This document shows, piece after piece, positions 37,901 through 45,993 of a stretch of DNA of 64,000 bases. Within the stretch, counting starts at the first letter, position 1, and every line of letters begins with the position of its first letter. Under the pieces are notes generated by a model. It ran no database searches and was not told the origin of the DNA. It saw only the letters and a list, made by a program, of their open reading frames with translations. The stretch comes from Paenalcaligenes hominis_A (GTDB lineage: Bacteria; Pseudomonadota; Gammaproteobacteria; Burkholderiales; Burkholderiaceae_B), in the NCBI RefSeq assembly GCF_041359055.1, contig NZ_JBGJKZ010000001.1, positions 310,001-374,000 on the forward strand, given 5' to 3'. Made by a program: the position numbers and the translations under genes.

Positions 37901-38827
37901 TGCCCCTTGCTGCATAAATACAGGCATGGGCAGGTGTTCATCAATACTTAAAGCCAAGGGGGCCACATTCATGACCGTGGCAATGGTCAAAGCACTGCTG
38001 TTACCCAGACGCCCCATATACGGTACCCCAAAAACGGAGTCATATTGACCCGTATGGCGCGCAATATAGGCGGCTGTGAGCAAGGTTAACGCATCTGCCC
38101 AACTGCATTCATGATGTTCGGAAAACTGAAGTAGGGCAGCACTGAGCTTGGGCTCTATATGGTGCTGTGCGTATAAAAAACGGTGATCAGTTAAGGCCGT
38201 GGTTGGGCTAAGGCTAAGCACTTCGTCATAGGAGCCCAGTTTTTCTAACCAAAAACTGCGGTCTTTGCTGTATTTAGGACTGTGTAAATACGCGGCATCG
38301 TCTGCCAATGTGGCTTCGATGGGGCCTAATTCCTGAGGCGGAGTATGCCCATGCAGTCGTGCTAAATAATGCTGTATGCAGCGGGCCTCAAGCAGGTTCA
38401 TGGCATAGCCATCTGCTGCAAGATGATGCACACGACTATAAAAAATGAAGTGCTGAGGGTTCAGCTCGTACAACACAAAACGTGCGCACGGTTGCTGGTA
38501 CAAATCTACGGGTGTTTGTTGGTCGTTATGAAGATGTTGTAAGACCTCTGCACGGCTGCGTAAGTGTTTAACCCACTCGACCTGAGGAGAGGGGGCATCA
38601 AAACGTTGTTTGGTGTGTCCTTCGTGCTCTTCTAGGCGCAGTTTTAGCACGGTAGCTTGAGCAAGCACGGTTTCTACAGCATCTATAAAGAGCTTGGCAT
38701 CTAAGGTGTGATGCAGCTCGGTATAGTGGGCTGTATTAAAGATAGGATTCGCGGGATCAACGTCTTGTGCGAACCATAAGCCCTGCTGTGCAGAGCTGAG
38801 GTCATAGAGAGCAGCGTGTTTAGACAT
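34922..38827 (-). CDS. entF: EntF-like non-ribosomal peptide synthetase (C-A-PCP-TE), serine module
   Basis: 1301 residues. Condensation domain about 1-440 (VHHLAADG is the HHxxxDG site). Adenylation about 455-960 (LFTSGSTGDPKG). Carrier about 970-1045 (FFSLGGHSLLAA, phosphopantetheine Ser). Thioesterase about 1060-1290 (LLGWSVGGILA, nucleophile Ser). Reading the pocket positions by comparison with E. coli EntF gives D-V-W-H-F-S-L-V-D plus the conserved Lys, the serine code. One C-A-T-TE module matches iterative assembly of the cyclic tris-(dihydroxybenzoyl-serine), enterobactin. No clear ribosome site precedes the ATG, 22 bases after the carrier gene. Confidence 0.94.
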   Translation of the reverse strand: MSKHAALYDLSSAQQGLWFAQDVDPANPIFNTAHYTELHHTLDAKLFIDAVETVLAQATVLKLRLEEHEGHTKQRFDAPSPQVEWVKHLRSRAEVLQHLHNDQQTPVDLYQQPCARFVLYELNPQHFIFYSRVHHLAADGYAMNLLEARCIQHYLARLHGHTPPQELGPIEATLADDAAYLHSPKYSKDRSFWLEKLGSYDEVLSLSPTTALTDHRFLYAQHHIEPKLSAALLQFSEHHECSWADALTLLTAAYIARHTGQYDSVFGVPYMGRLGNSSALTIATVMNVAPLALSIDEHLPMPVFMQQGAKALMLTRRHGRYRSEQLRRDLGLLNGMRRLHGPLINILPFDTPYVGTGLDATSHVVCAGPVEDINFTFRSDTQAQGMRLEIEANPKLYDLDQIQAHIPRLIQFISHALQADCLADVPTVTVAEYQRVIQEFNHTAHPLPETTLSHLCALTAQHYAETTALSDDTQCLNYADYQNRVETMALQLHAAGVRRGDCVAVALERRVDMVLALHAILRAGAAYLPMDGTQPTARLLRVVQQAQPRLILSDSHFSSVQALPAPIYDLTQLPAPILNPSDLAYPSPTDRAYILFTSGSTGDPKGVVITHQAIVNRLLWMRDFYAITPLTRFIQKTPYTFDVSVWELFLPFISGAHLYVAPPEAHKDPQWLAQLIQQQRIEVIHFVPSMLEAFLADTSSHGLTIPLVFCSGEALSATLRDRFYTRLNGELHNLYGPTEAAVDVSYWHAARNDYSNPVPIGFPVWNTALYILDTQLRPVPVGVAGDLYLGGVQLAEGYLNRPDLTEASFFANPFAPGRIYKTGDKARWRADGAVEYLGRADFQVKLRGLRIELGEIEHALTLHPEVQQAVALVREDQVGQQQLVAYVLSSNASLATDDLLAVCRQHLPDYMVPNAIMVLSEFPLNPSGKLDRKALPAPQRSRSMGTPPQTDLEQQLATLFSQTLQLSTPVYKEDNFFSLGGHSLLAAQIVAQLRDKGYELNLGALFAYPTIGQLAHYLENQLALTSDTSAGFERLLVLHQGQSQKPALFCVHPAGGLSWCYGALARSNLDQRSVYGLQASTFHNEALEPTSVEAMAYSYADAIQAAQPQGPYHLLGWSVGGILAHAIAVELQHRHAEVGVVCLLDAYPSAAWRAQPKPAANAIYKALLHIAGYDPNELPQVELERQSVIDFLRQQNHPLGALADAQLNGVFNAVATNNQAVRDHTESVFNGTMLYFQAGLDHKDTDLSPEMWLPWALALDIHSLPFLHAHLTSNEATALWAPVLRTALTAVEQQPAITVDL

Positions 38828-38849
38828 ACAACAACAAACAAAAAACGGG

Positions 38850-39101
38850 TTAAGCAGCGTGGCGTTGAATGACTGCCCACCAGTGCGCTAAGGTGGGCTC
38901 AACTGCCATATCGGCAAACTCAATCACAGCACCAGCTTGACGCCAACGTGCAGCAAGGTTCATGGCACGCATGGAGTCCAATCCCCATTCCATTAGGTTA
39001 TCGTCATCCTGAATGGCACTGGGGTCTTCGTGCAATAAACGAGCCACATCGGCGCGTAAGGTGTCTAAGGTTAAATTTAGAGTAGTAGGGTTAGTCGTCA
39101 T
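38850..39101 (-). CDS. stand-alone aryl carrier protein
   Basis: 83 residues, one carrier domain. The phosphopantetheine serine is in EWGLDSMRAMNLAARW, with VEPTLAHWWAVI at the end as in the C-domain of EntB. It would carry dihydroxybenzoate loaded by EntE and hand it to EntF. It replaces the carrier half missing from the isochorismatase at 30400-31059. The start overlaps the entE end by 11 bases. Confidence 0.92.
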   Translation of the reverse strand: MTTNPTTLNLTLDTLRADVARLLHEDPSAIQDDDNLMEWGLDSMRAMNLAARWRQAGAVIEFADMAVEPTLAHWWAVIQRHAA

Positions 39102-40737
39102 GAGAAGCGTTTAAAGATTGACTAAGTTGAAGACGTAATTGTTTGCGGCTGATTTTACCTGCAGCAGTAATATCAAAATTATCTACAAAAATAATTTGAT
39201 CAGGCACTTTGAAGTCGGCTAGACCACGCTGGCGAATCCAGCGTTTGAACTCAATAGCACGAGGTTTGCTGTGCTCTTTTTTAATAATAATAAAAGCGCA
39301 GCTGCGTTCGCCTAAGTAGTCGTCGGGTACGGATACCACTGCCGCATCAAACACAGCAGGATGAGCCAGTAAATGGTCTTCGATTTCTTCGGCTGAGATT
39401 TTTTCGCCAGCTCGGTTGATATGATCATTTGCACGGCCTTGGACCACTAAGTTCCCTGCTGCGTTGCGCTGTACGATATCGCCAGTGCGATAAAAACCGT
39501 CTTGAGTAAAAGAGCGCGCGTTAGCAGCTGGGTTGTTGTGATAGGCACGAATGGTATAAGGACCACGTGTTAATAAATGACCAATAGCCCCTGGGGCAAC
39601 CGGTTGATCGTTATCGTCCACAATTAAAATTTCGTCATCTGGGCTGATAGGTCGGCCTTGGGTATTAATGATGGTTTCATCAGGGTCGTCTAAGCGTGTG
39701 TAGTTGACTAGCCCTTCTGCCATGCCAAAGACCTGTTGCAGCTGTATACCTAGTACGGGACGAACGCGACGTGCTACCTCGGGGATGAGTTTGGCACCAC
39801 CCACTTGAATGGTTTTTAACGTGGAAATGTCATGCTGACTGTGGGGCGCAAACTCTAGCCACATTAATAATAGAGGGGGAACTAGGCTAGTAAAAGTGAC
39901 CTGATGTTGGGCAATGAGTGCAAAACAGCGCTCTGGCTCGGCACTAGGACTAAGCACTACGCAGCCGCCGGCATACAAGGTACCCAGAAAACCCGGTGAG
40001 CTCATAGGGAAGTTATGTGCCATGGGTAAAGCAGCCAAAAATACGGAATCTGCCGTTACCCCACAGATCTTGCTGCTTTCACGCAAGGTGTAAATATAAT
40101 CGTTGTGAGTACGCGGGATCAGTTTAGACAAGCCGGTACTGCCCCCAGAGATTTGCAAAAAAGCGACCTCGTCCGCTGTGGACACACTAGAAGGAACGGT
40201 GTGTGCTTGCTCGTGGAGCTCTAGTGTATGGAGGGCATGGAATTCTTGGGCTTCGCCCACAATAACCACATGTTGTACCTGAGGGCAACGTTGCTGTAGC
40301 TCTCGGGCTAAAGCTACGTAATCAAACCCTTCGAACTGATCTGCGCAAATATACGCATCTGCTGGAGCGTGGGTAGCAAAATGCTCTAGTTCGGTAATGC
40401 GGTGAGCAGGCAACGCATAAATAGGAATCATGCCTGCTCGGAATAGGGCAAAGACCACACTGATAAACTCAGGAATATTGGGCAGTTGCACCAAAACACG
40501 TGCCCCTTTTTTGAGGCCTAGCGATTGCAGCCCAGCGGCTAGTGCAGATGCTTTTTGATCTAGCTCGGTGTAGGTCCATTGTTGATGGCTTCCAATTACT
40601 GCTAGGCGTTGCGCATACTGTTGCGCACGCTCGGCTAGTAATTCACCAAAACTTTGGCCCTCCCAATACCCAGCTTGGGTGTATTTTTCGACGAACTCTG
40701 CAGGCCAGACTTGTTGTAATGGTATTGGATTAGGCAT
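39091..40737 (-). CDS. entE: 2,3-dihydroxybenzoate-AMP ligase
   Basis: 548 residues. Adenylation motifs: ISGGSTGLSKLIPRTHNDY, QVFGMAEGL, YRTGDIV and GRANDHINRAGEKIS. The pocket segment AHNFPMSSPG has Ser-Ser where salicylate-specific enzymes usually show Ala-Cys, so dihydroxybenzoate is favoured. It activates the acid and loads the separate aryl carrier. It is first of the biosynthetic half-operon. A Fur box touches the start codon, and no ribosome site is seen. Confidence 0.95.
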   Translation of the reverse strand: MPNPIPLQQVWPAEFVEKYTQAGYWEGQSFGELLAERAQQYAQRLAVIGSHQQWTYTELDQKASALAAGLQSLGLKKGARVLVQLPNIPEFISVVFALFRAGMIPIYALPAHRITELEHFATHAPADAYICADQFEGFDYVALARELQQRCPQVQHVVIVGEAQEFHALHTLELHEQAHTVPSSVSTADEVAFLQISGGSTGLSKLIPRTHNDYIYTLRESSKICGVTADSVFLAALPMAHNFPMSSPGFLGTLYAGGCVVLSPSAEPERCFALIAQHQVTFTSLVPPLLLMWLEFAPHSQHDISTLKTIQVGGAKLIPEVARRVRPVLGIQLQQVFGMAEGLVNYTRLDDPDETIINTQGRPISPDDEILIVDDNDQPVAPGAIGHLLTRGPYTIRAYHNNPAANARSFTQDGFYRTGDIVQRNAAGNLVVQGRANDHINRAGEKISAEEIEDHLLAHPAVFDAAVVSVPDDYLGERSCAFIIIKKEHSKPRAIEFKRWIRQRGLADFKVPDQIIFVDNFDITAAGKISRKQLRLQLSQSLNASHDD

Positions 40738-40756
40738 GATAATGAGAATGATTATT
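40738..40756. promoter_or_regulatory. candidate Fur box at the entE start
   Basis: GATAATGAGAATGATTATT matches the 19-base consensus at 16 positions. It occupies the bases directly before the entE ATG in a gap of only 43 bases after the phosphopantetheinyl transferase gene. Iron repression of the biosynthetic genes is expected. Confidence 0.85.
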
Positions 40757-40780
40757 AATTTGTTTTAGTGTATCACTTTA

Positions 40781-41413
40781 TCATGAACGGGGTTGAATAG
40801 CACACCCATCATGTCGTTTTATTAGCGTGATGGGTTGGGTCTGTGCTAGGGCGCAGAACAGACTAGGTTCCAAAAATTCAGTATGTAAATAGTAGGTTTG
40901 ATCAAATAACGTGGCTTGCTCCTGCCTAAGCAGGATTTGACGCGGATCCGTATATAGACCTGTGCCATAGGCTTTAATAATGGCTTCCTTGCAACACCAG
41001 TGCCGATAAAGCTCGGCTGAACTGTCCATTATGTGGTGCTCTTGTGGATGCAGTAACAGGGATGCAAGGTGGGGGTCAAAAGGAACATCTGTATGCTCAA
41101 TATCAATGCCAACAACATGAGGCGCAAGCGCCAATACGGTGTAATGACGGCTATGGCTTAAAGAAAACTGCCACGGCGCGTGGGCTAACAGAGGTTTCTG
41201 GTATGGCCCTGTGGTGATTTCCACCGCTAGGGGCTCTATATGCAGTCGCTGGGCCATTTGTTGGCGCAAAAAAGCACGGCTAGCTATATACCGTGTTTGT
41301 AAAAATACAGTATGAAAGCGTTGCGCGTGCATCCATTCCGTTTTAGTGACTGCGTTACGCAGTTGCGCTAAGTCCGGGGCGTAACGCCTATCAAGCACAT
41401 ACAGCTCTACCAT
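40781..41413 (-). CDS. Sfp-type 4'-phosphopantetheinyl transferase
   Basis: 210 residues. Motifs VVGIDIEHTD and WCCKEAIIKAYGTGL give the magnesium-binding Asp and Glu and the Lys of the family. It activates the carrier domains of EntF and the aryl carrier. The sequence is closer in form to Sfp/Gsp enzymes than to E. coli EntD. It ends 43 bases before entE and starts 2 bases after the esterase stop. Confidence 0.9.
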   Translation of the reverse strand: MVELYVLDRRYAPDLAQLRNAVTKTEWMHAQRFHTVFLQTRYIASRAFLRQQMAQRLHIEPLAVEITTGPYQKPLLAHAPWQFSLSHSRHYTVLALAPHVVGIDIEHTDVPFDPHLASLLLHPQEHHIMDSSAELYRHWCCKEAIIKAYGTGLYTDPRQILLRQEQATLFDQTYYLHTEFLEPSLFCALAQTQPITLIKRHDGCAIQPRS

Positions 41414-41415
41414 AG

Positions 41416-42198
41416 TTAGGCGGCAAACTCTCGTAAAGCAAACTCTGTAGCCAGACCCAACATGGCTCCGTGGTCAGCGTCTGGAAACACATGACGTTGG
41501 CTTTTCAACTGGCTAGAAGTGGGCAGTTGATCCATAAACTCATCTAAAAAACGCAGTGTAGGAATGCCTTCGGGACGAGGTGCATTAGGGTCGGCAGGCT
41601 TTGGTCGCCATTGTTCTTGGCCGCCAATCAGTACATTTAATTGTGTGCTGCGCTGGAGGGCTGGAAGTTGCAAGGCACGTGTTTGCATATAGGGGTGATA
41701 CCACCATAGCGATGGGCTGGCTGCGATGTAATGCTTAAACAGATGGGGCTGTGTTAATAATGTATAAAGAGTGAACAAGCCACCATACGAATGCCCGAAA
41801 AGCCCTAAGCGTTCTAAATTAAGGGGGGCAAGCTGCTGGAGTCGAGGCAGAAGCTGATCACTAATGAAATGCAGTAGTGCATCGGCACCCCCTGCGGGCC
41901 AACTTGGCATGCGTGGATCAACGGCGGCATGCGGTGCGGGCGGTACAGGAGAGTAATCATACGAACGACGTTGTCGTGCTGCCTGACGCTCTAGATTAAA
42001 ACCAATGCTAGCAATAGCAAAATTAATAGGACGCGCTTGGCGTTCTAGAAAGCTTTCTATGTGGTGGTGGATCCAGTCTCCATCAAGCATAAGGAGCAAA
42101 GGAAAGCCCTGTGCAGGAGGGGGTGTTTCAGGTACCCACAGCCTACACAAATACGTGCGTTGATTTGCAGACGTTAAGATGGATTGCCAAGGTTGCAT
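41416..42198 (-). CDS. IroE/Fes-like siderophore esterase
   Basis: 260 residues, alpha/beta hydrolase of the esterase D group. Nucleophile GLFGHSYGGLF, late catalytic His in FPDADHGAML. No signal peptide is seen, so it is probably cytoplasmic and cuts the imported ferric trilactone to release iron, the role of Fes, though its size is that of IroE. The start overlaps the binding-protein stop as TAATG. Confidence 0.85.
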   Translation of the reverse strand: MQPWQSILTSANQRTYLCRLWVPETPPPAQGFPLLLMLDGDWIHHHIESFLERQARPINFAIASIGFNLERQAARQRRSYDYSPVPPAPHAAVDPRMPSWPAGGADALLHFISDQLLPRLQQLAPLNLERLGLFGHSYGGLFTLYTLLTQPHLFKHYIAASPSLWWYHPYMQTRALQLPALQRSTQLNVLIGGQEQWRPKPADPNAPRPEGIPTLRFLDEFMDQLPTSSQLKSQRHVFPDADHGAMLGLATEFALREFAA

Positions 42199-43331
42199 TA
42201 AGGCTCCTTGCTACCATCTAAATCAATTAAATAAGTGCCCCGCATGGGAACAGTTAGAAAGCGTTGATTGACTTCTTCTAAGGTGTGTTGGGCAGAAATA
42301 CCCTGCATACGCTCAGGGTGAATCCAACCGGCTAAGGCTTGAATAAAAATCATGTGCAAAGGGGAATCATTAAACGCATGCCAAATACCATGGGCATTAT
42401 GGTGTTGCACCGCGTTGATATGTTGAAGCCGATTAGCCTGCACAATGTGTGCTAGGCTTTGACGCGCTTCAGTGGCCTCTATGCCTGTGCCAATGGCAAG
42501 CCCTCCGGCTTGATTACGTCGTTGTGCCCCTGTGCCTGTGGCAATGTATACGTTAGGATTACGTGAGTTAATGTATTCGTAATTCACATTGCCTGTAGGC
42601 GTTTTAAGCACATCGGCCCCTATATTGTGCCCCCCAGCGAAACGAATCATATCGTTAAATGTGCCTGTGCCCGGCGAGTTGCAACAATCAGTACTGCCTG
42701 CATGAGCGTGTACAAATACAGGAGGGAAAGACTCGGGTTCAAGGTCTTGAAGACGCTCTTGGACTTGGGCCATTTGGCTTTGGTAAAACTCAATGAACTC
42801 TTGTGCACGCGCGTCGGCACCTATGGCGCTACCAAGCGCTTGCAGGCTAGGCACTGTGTTATTAAGTGGGTCCATGAAGAAATCCACAATTAAAACTGGT
42901 ACCCCTGCGCGATCAAAACGACGGATAAGTTCCGAATCATTCGGGTCTTGGCCGGGCAAGAGCCCAGCAAAGCGGGAGGTTAACACCACTAAATCAGGAC
43001 GCAGTGCCAAGCTTTGTTCTACGGAAAAGCTATCCGCTGTATGGCGGCCCACCACGGGGATGTCACTAATGGCCGGAAAGACGGCTTTGTATTCCTCGTA
43101 CTCGTTAGCAAATGAGGTTTTAAACTCGTCAGACCACCCTGCAATCAGACTGACTGGATCGGGGTGTAATAAGGCTAAGACGGGCATATGACGAGCTTGC
43201 GTCAAAATAATGCGGTGGGCGGGCTGATCTAGCGTTATTTCGCGTCCCATTACATCGGTAACCACAATGGGGGCGGCAGCAACATGGCTAGCCAAGAACA
43301 AGCTCATCAAACTGAAGAAAAAGCGTTTCAT
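42198..43331 (-). CDS. periplasmic siderophore-binding protein of an ABC importer
   Basis: 377 residues. The signal peptide covers residues 1-19 (ASHVAAA). Class III binding fold: VTDVMGREITLDQPAHRIIL, ALRPDLVVLTSRF and the long central helix. It has no lipobox. It delivers ferric catecholate to the permease. It overlaps the ATPase gene by 4 bases. Confidence 0.9.
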   Translation of the reverse strand: MKRFFFSLMSLFLASHVAAAPIVVTDVMGREITLDQPAHRIILTQARHMPVLALLHPDPVSLIAGWSDEFKTSFANEYEEYKAVFPAISDIPVVGRHTADSFSVEQSLALRPDLVVLTSRFAGLLPGQDPNDSELIRRFDRAGVPVLIVDFFMDPLNNTVPSLQALGSAIGADARAQEFIEFYQSQMAQVQERLQDLEPESFPPVFVHAHAGSTDCCNSPGTGTFNDMIRFAGGHNIGADVLKTPTGNVNYEYINSRNPNVYIATGTGAQRRNQAGGLAIGTGIEATEARQSLAHIVQANRLQHINAVQHHNAHGIWHAFNDSPLHMIFIQALAGWIHPERMQGISAQHTLEEVNQRFLTVPMRGTYLIDLDGSKEP

Positions 43332-44122
43332 ACTAGGCCTTTGGATTGAGTGGTTAACCCATCAATAAATACATGAAGTTGATGATGACTACAGGCTTCA
43401 ATACGGGTAGCCACCCCATAGGCCTGTGCTAAATGAGGCGCTGTGATGACCTCGGCCACTGGCCCTTGGGCAAGTACCTTGCCTTGGTTGAGCAAAAGGC
43501 ATTGATCACTGTGTTGTAAGGCTACGTTAAGATCATGCAGCACAATTACACTAAGCATCTGATGGCGTTGCGTTTGCTCTTTGAGTAGCTCCATGACGTG
43601 GTACTGATAATTTAAGTCCAACGCAGAGAGCGGCTCATCCAGCAACAAGAGTTTGGGGCGACGGATAAGGGCTTGGGCCAAGCCCACCAATTGCTTTTGT
43701 CCCCCAGAGAGCTCATCTAAAAAACGCATGGCTAAATGATCAATACTTAATCGTTCAAGTAGCTCCATAATTTGTTGAGCATTTGCACTGCTGTGCTGGG
43801 TGGGCGTTAAAGTAGCATTTGCTGCTACCAGCACCGACTCAAACACTCGTAAATGAACGGCTGCGGGCAGGGATTGAGGTAAATACACTACATGCTGTGC
43901 ACGTTGCTCAAAATTTTGTTGGCGTAAGTCCATCTCATCTAACAAAATACGGCCTGCTTTAGGCGATATTAAGCCCGCTAAGCTTTTTAATAAGGTGGAT
44001 TTACCACAGCCGTTCGCGCCCAATAATGACACCACTTGCCCGGTTGCCAAGGGTTCAATATCAATTTGGCTGAGAATGGTTTTCTTGCCGTAGCCAACTT
44101 GGAGGTCTTGAATTTCTAGCAT
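43328..44122 (-). CDS. ferric siderophore ABC transporter ATPase (FepC type)
   Basis: 264 residues. Walker A is LLGANGCGKSTLLKSL, signature LSGGQKQLVGLAQAL, Walker B LLLLDEPLSALDL, switch His in VIVLHDLNVALQH. It powers uptake of the ferric siderophore with the permease 12 bases upstream. Confidence 0.94.
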   Translation of the reverse strand: MLEIQDLQVGYGKKTILSQIDIEPLATGQVVSLLGANGCGKSTLLKSLAGLISPKAGRILLDEMDLRQQNFEQRAQHVVYLPQSLPAAVHLRVFESVLVAANATLTPTQHSSANAQQIMELLERLSIDHLAMRFLDELSGGQKQLVGLAQALIRRPKLLLLDEPLSALDLNYQYHVMELLKEQTQRHQMLSVIVLHDLNVALQHSDQCLLLNQGKVLAQGPVAEVITAPHLAQAYGVATRIEACSHHQLHVFIDGLTTQSKGLV

Positions 44123-44134
44123 GACAAATAGGGT

Positions 44135-45178
44135 TTAATGCGCTTGGCGTCGAAGCACTATAGATAAGAAAAAAGGCACACCAACTAAAGAGGTGACAAT
44201 ACCTACTGGCACAATGACACCTGATACGATGTTTTTGGAGGCAATAGAGGCTAAGGAAAGAATTAATGCCCCGACCAGCGCACTGCCAGGTAAATAAAAG
44301 CGGTGGTCTTCACCAAATAAGCGGCGTGCTATATGCGGTGCGATGAGGCCAATAAAGCCAATGGTGCCGGCAAAAGACACCGCCATGGCTGCCAAAAAAC
44401 TAATGCGCAATAGTGAGGTCAGACGCAAGCGTTGCACATTAATACCAAAACTGAGTGCGCGCTCTTCGCCTAAACGTAATGCTGTCATTTTCCATGCATC
44501 GCGCATAGAAAGAGGAAATAGCACCAGAACTGTTAAAAACATGAGGCCGACTGTGCCCCAAGTAGCGCGAGACAAACTGCCTAAGGTCCAAAACACTAAG
44601 CCCTGTAAGGCTTCGGCGCTGGCTACAAATTGCATCAGAGAGACTAAGGCATTAAAGGAAAAAACCAACGCAATACCAAACAACACAATGGATGAGGTGC
44701 TGAGCGCGCCCCAACGTGCGACCGCATCTAATAATAGAGCGGAAATCATGGCGAATAAAAAAGCATTAATAGCAATCATCCATGCCGCAGGTACACCAGG
44801 AATGGATAAATTAAGTACCAAAGCCAACGAAGCCCCAAATGCCGCGGCTGATGAAATACCCAAGGTAAAAGGGCTGGCTAAGGGGTTATTTAAAATGGTT
44901 TGCATTTCAGCGCCCGATAAACCTAAGCCCATGCCTATGGCAATAGCCATCAGTGCATAAGGCAGACGAATATCCCAGACGATGACACGCGTAGTGGCGT
45001 CGACCTGACTTGGGCTAAACAAGGCCGCAGACAGCTCAGACCAAGCCAGCCCAGACGGGCCTAACATGAAATCGGCGATAAGACTGAGAGCAATGGCAAG
45101 AAAGAGGCCAGCAAGAATAAAGAGGCGCTGACTTAGAACCTGTTTGTAGGCTGTAAGCGTAGCGGTAGTTGCCATCAT
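44135..45178 (-). CDS. FecCD-family siderophore permease
   Basis: 347 residues, about 9-10 hydrophobic helices. GLGLSGAEMQTILNNPLASP and the cytoplasmic coupling region GTIGFIGLIAPHIARRLFG are diagnostic. Only one permease gene is present, so a homodimer, as in BtuC, is likely; E. coli uses FepD plus FepG. First gene of the uptake half-operon. A second ATG follows the first at once. Confidence 0.92.
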   Translation of the reverse strand: MMATTATLTAYKQVLSQRLFILAGLFLAIALSLIADFMLGPSGLAWSELSAALFSPSQVDATTRVIVWDIRLPYALMAIAIGMGLGLSGAEMQTILNNPLASPFTLGISSAAAFGASLALVLNLSIPGVPAAWMIAINAFLFAMISALLLDAVARWGALSTSSIVLFGIALVFSFNALVSLMQFVASAEALQGLVFWTLGSLSRATWGTVGLMFLTVLVLFPLSMRDAWKMTALRLGEERALSFGINVQRLRLTSLLRISFLAAMAVSFAGTIGFIGLIAPHIARRLFGEDHRFYLPGSALVGALILSLASIASKNIVSGVIVPVGIVTSLVGVPFFLSIVLRRQAH

Positions 45179-45182
45179 AAAT

Positions 45183-45201
45183 ACAAATGAGAATAGTTAT
45201 T
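45183..45201. promoter_or_regulatory. candidate Fur box upstream of the uptake genes
   Basis: AATGAGAAT at 45186-45194 followed by TTATT: 12 of 19 consensus positions, weaker than the site at entE but in the expected place ahead of the permease. A TATACT on the minus strand (45211-45216 region) could be its -10. On the plus strand TATAAT at 45245-45250 may serve the SapC gene. Confidence 0.6.
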
Positions 45202-45271
45202 ACTCAGTCTAGTATAGTGGATTTTCTGTTGGCTTGGCTATGCTTATAATGGACATTTAACTGGGGGGATT

Positions 45272-45991
45272 ATGTCAAATCAAACGATAGATACACAGTG
45301 GGTGGCTTTAGATGGCAGTGATCCAGAGCTAAAAATTAAGCTACACAGTCATCATTATGGCTTTGCTCGAACGATGAATGCCATGCCTTTGGCCCAGAGT
45401 GAGTACGAACAAGCTTGCAAGTATTATCCTATTGTGTTTATTGCGGCAGATGCAGCGGCTACGCAGTTACAATCCGTGGTGTTATTTGGGTTTGAAGCCG
45501 AACAAAATTTGTTTGTTAACCCCGATGGTAGCTGGGAGGCATCCTCTTATGTGCCAGCTTATGCCCAACGCCATCCTTTTCAGCTACAGTGGCATGCAGC
45601 AACACAACAGCCTGTGGTGCACGTAGATGCTAACTACCCAGGTCTAAGCCACGACGAAGGAATGGCATTTTATGAGGCGGGTACGCCTAGCGCTTATTTA
45701 CAGCAGCTCAGTCATGCACTGCATACGCTAGAGCGTGAATTAGAGCAAACCCAACAATGGGTAATGCGCCTTAAAGAAAAAGGGCTTCTGACCGAACAAA
45801 GTATTAACTTAACTATGGATGGGCAAACCCAAAGCGTTGCTGGGGTATGGGTGGTCGATTTTGCACAGGTAGATCAACTGGATGATAGGGAGCTAGTCCA
45901 GATGTATCACAATGGAACTTTGTCGTTGCTTGAGCAGCATCGCATCTCACTTAGCAACTTAGATGTGTTGGCCCAGCGCGTAGGCGTCTAA
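45272..45991 (+). CDS. SapC-family protein
   Basis: 239 residues of the SapC family (Pfam PF07277 type): HHYGFARTMNAMPLAQSEYEQACKYYPIVF and ALFGF-like VVLFGFEAEQNLFVN, with VWVVDFAQVDQLDDREL near the end. The family name comes from a Campylobacter S-layer locus, but function is unknown. No signal peptide, no membrane segment. The next gene starts 2 bases after its stop, so they form an operon. It is divergent from the siderophore permease and could share iron control. Confidence 0.8.
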   Translation: MSNQTIDTQWVALDGSDPELKIKLHSHHYGFARTMNAMPLAQSEYEQACKYYPIVFIAADAAATQLQSVVLFGFEAEQNLFVNPDGSWEASSYVPAYAQRHPFQLQWHAATQQPVVHVDANYPGLSHDEGMAFYEAGTPSAYLQQLSHALHTLERELEQTQQWVMRLKEKGLLTEQSINLTMDGQTQSVAGVWVVDFAQVDQLDDRELVQMYHNGTLSLLEQHRISLSNLDVLAQRVGV

Positions 45992-45993
45992 GC

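Noticed and set aside
44343..44960. 205-residue plus-strand ORF over the siderophore permease gene
   Set aside because: Basic, low-complexity translation with no domain; the permease on the opposite strand is clearly real.
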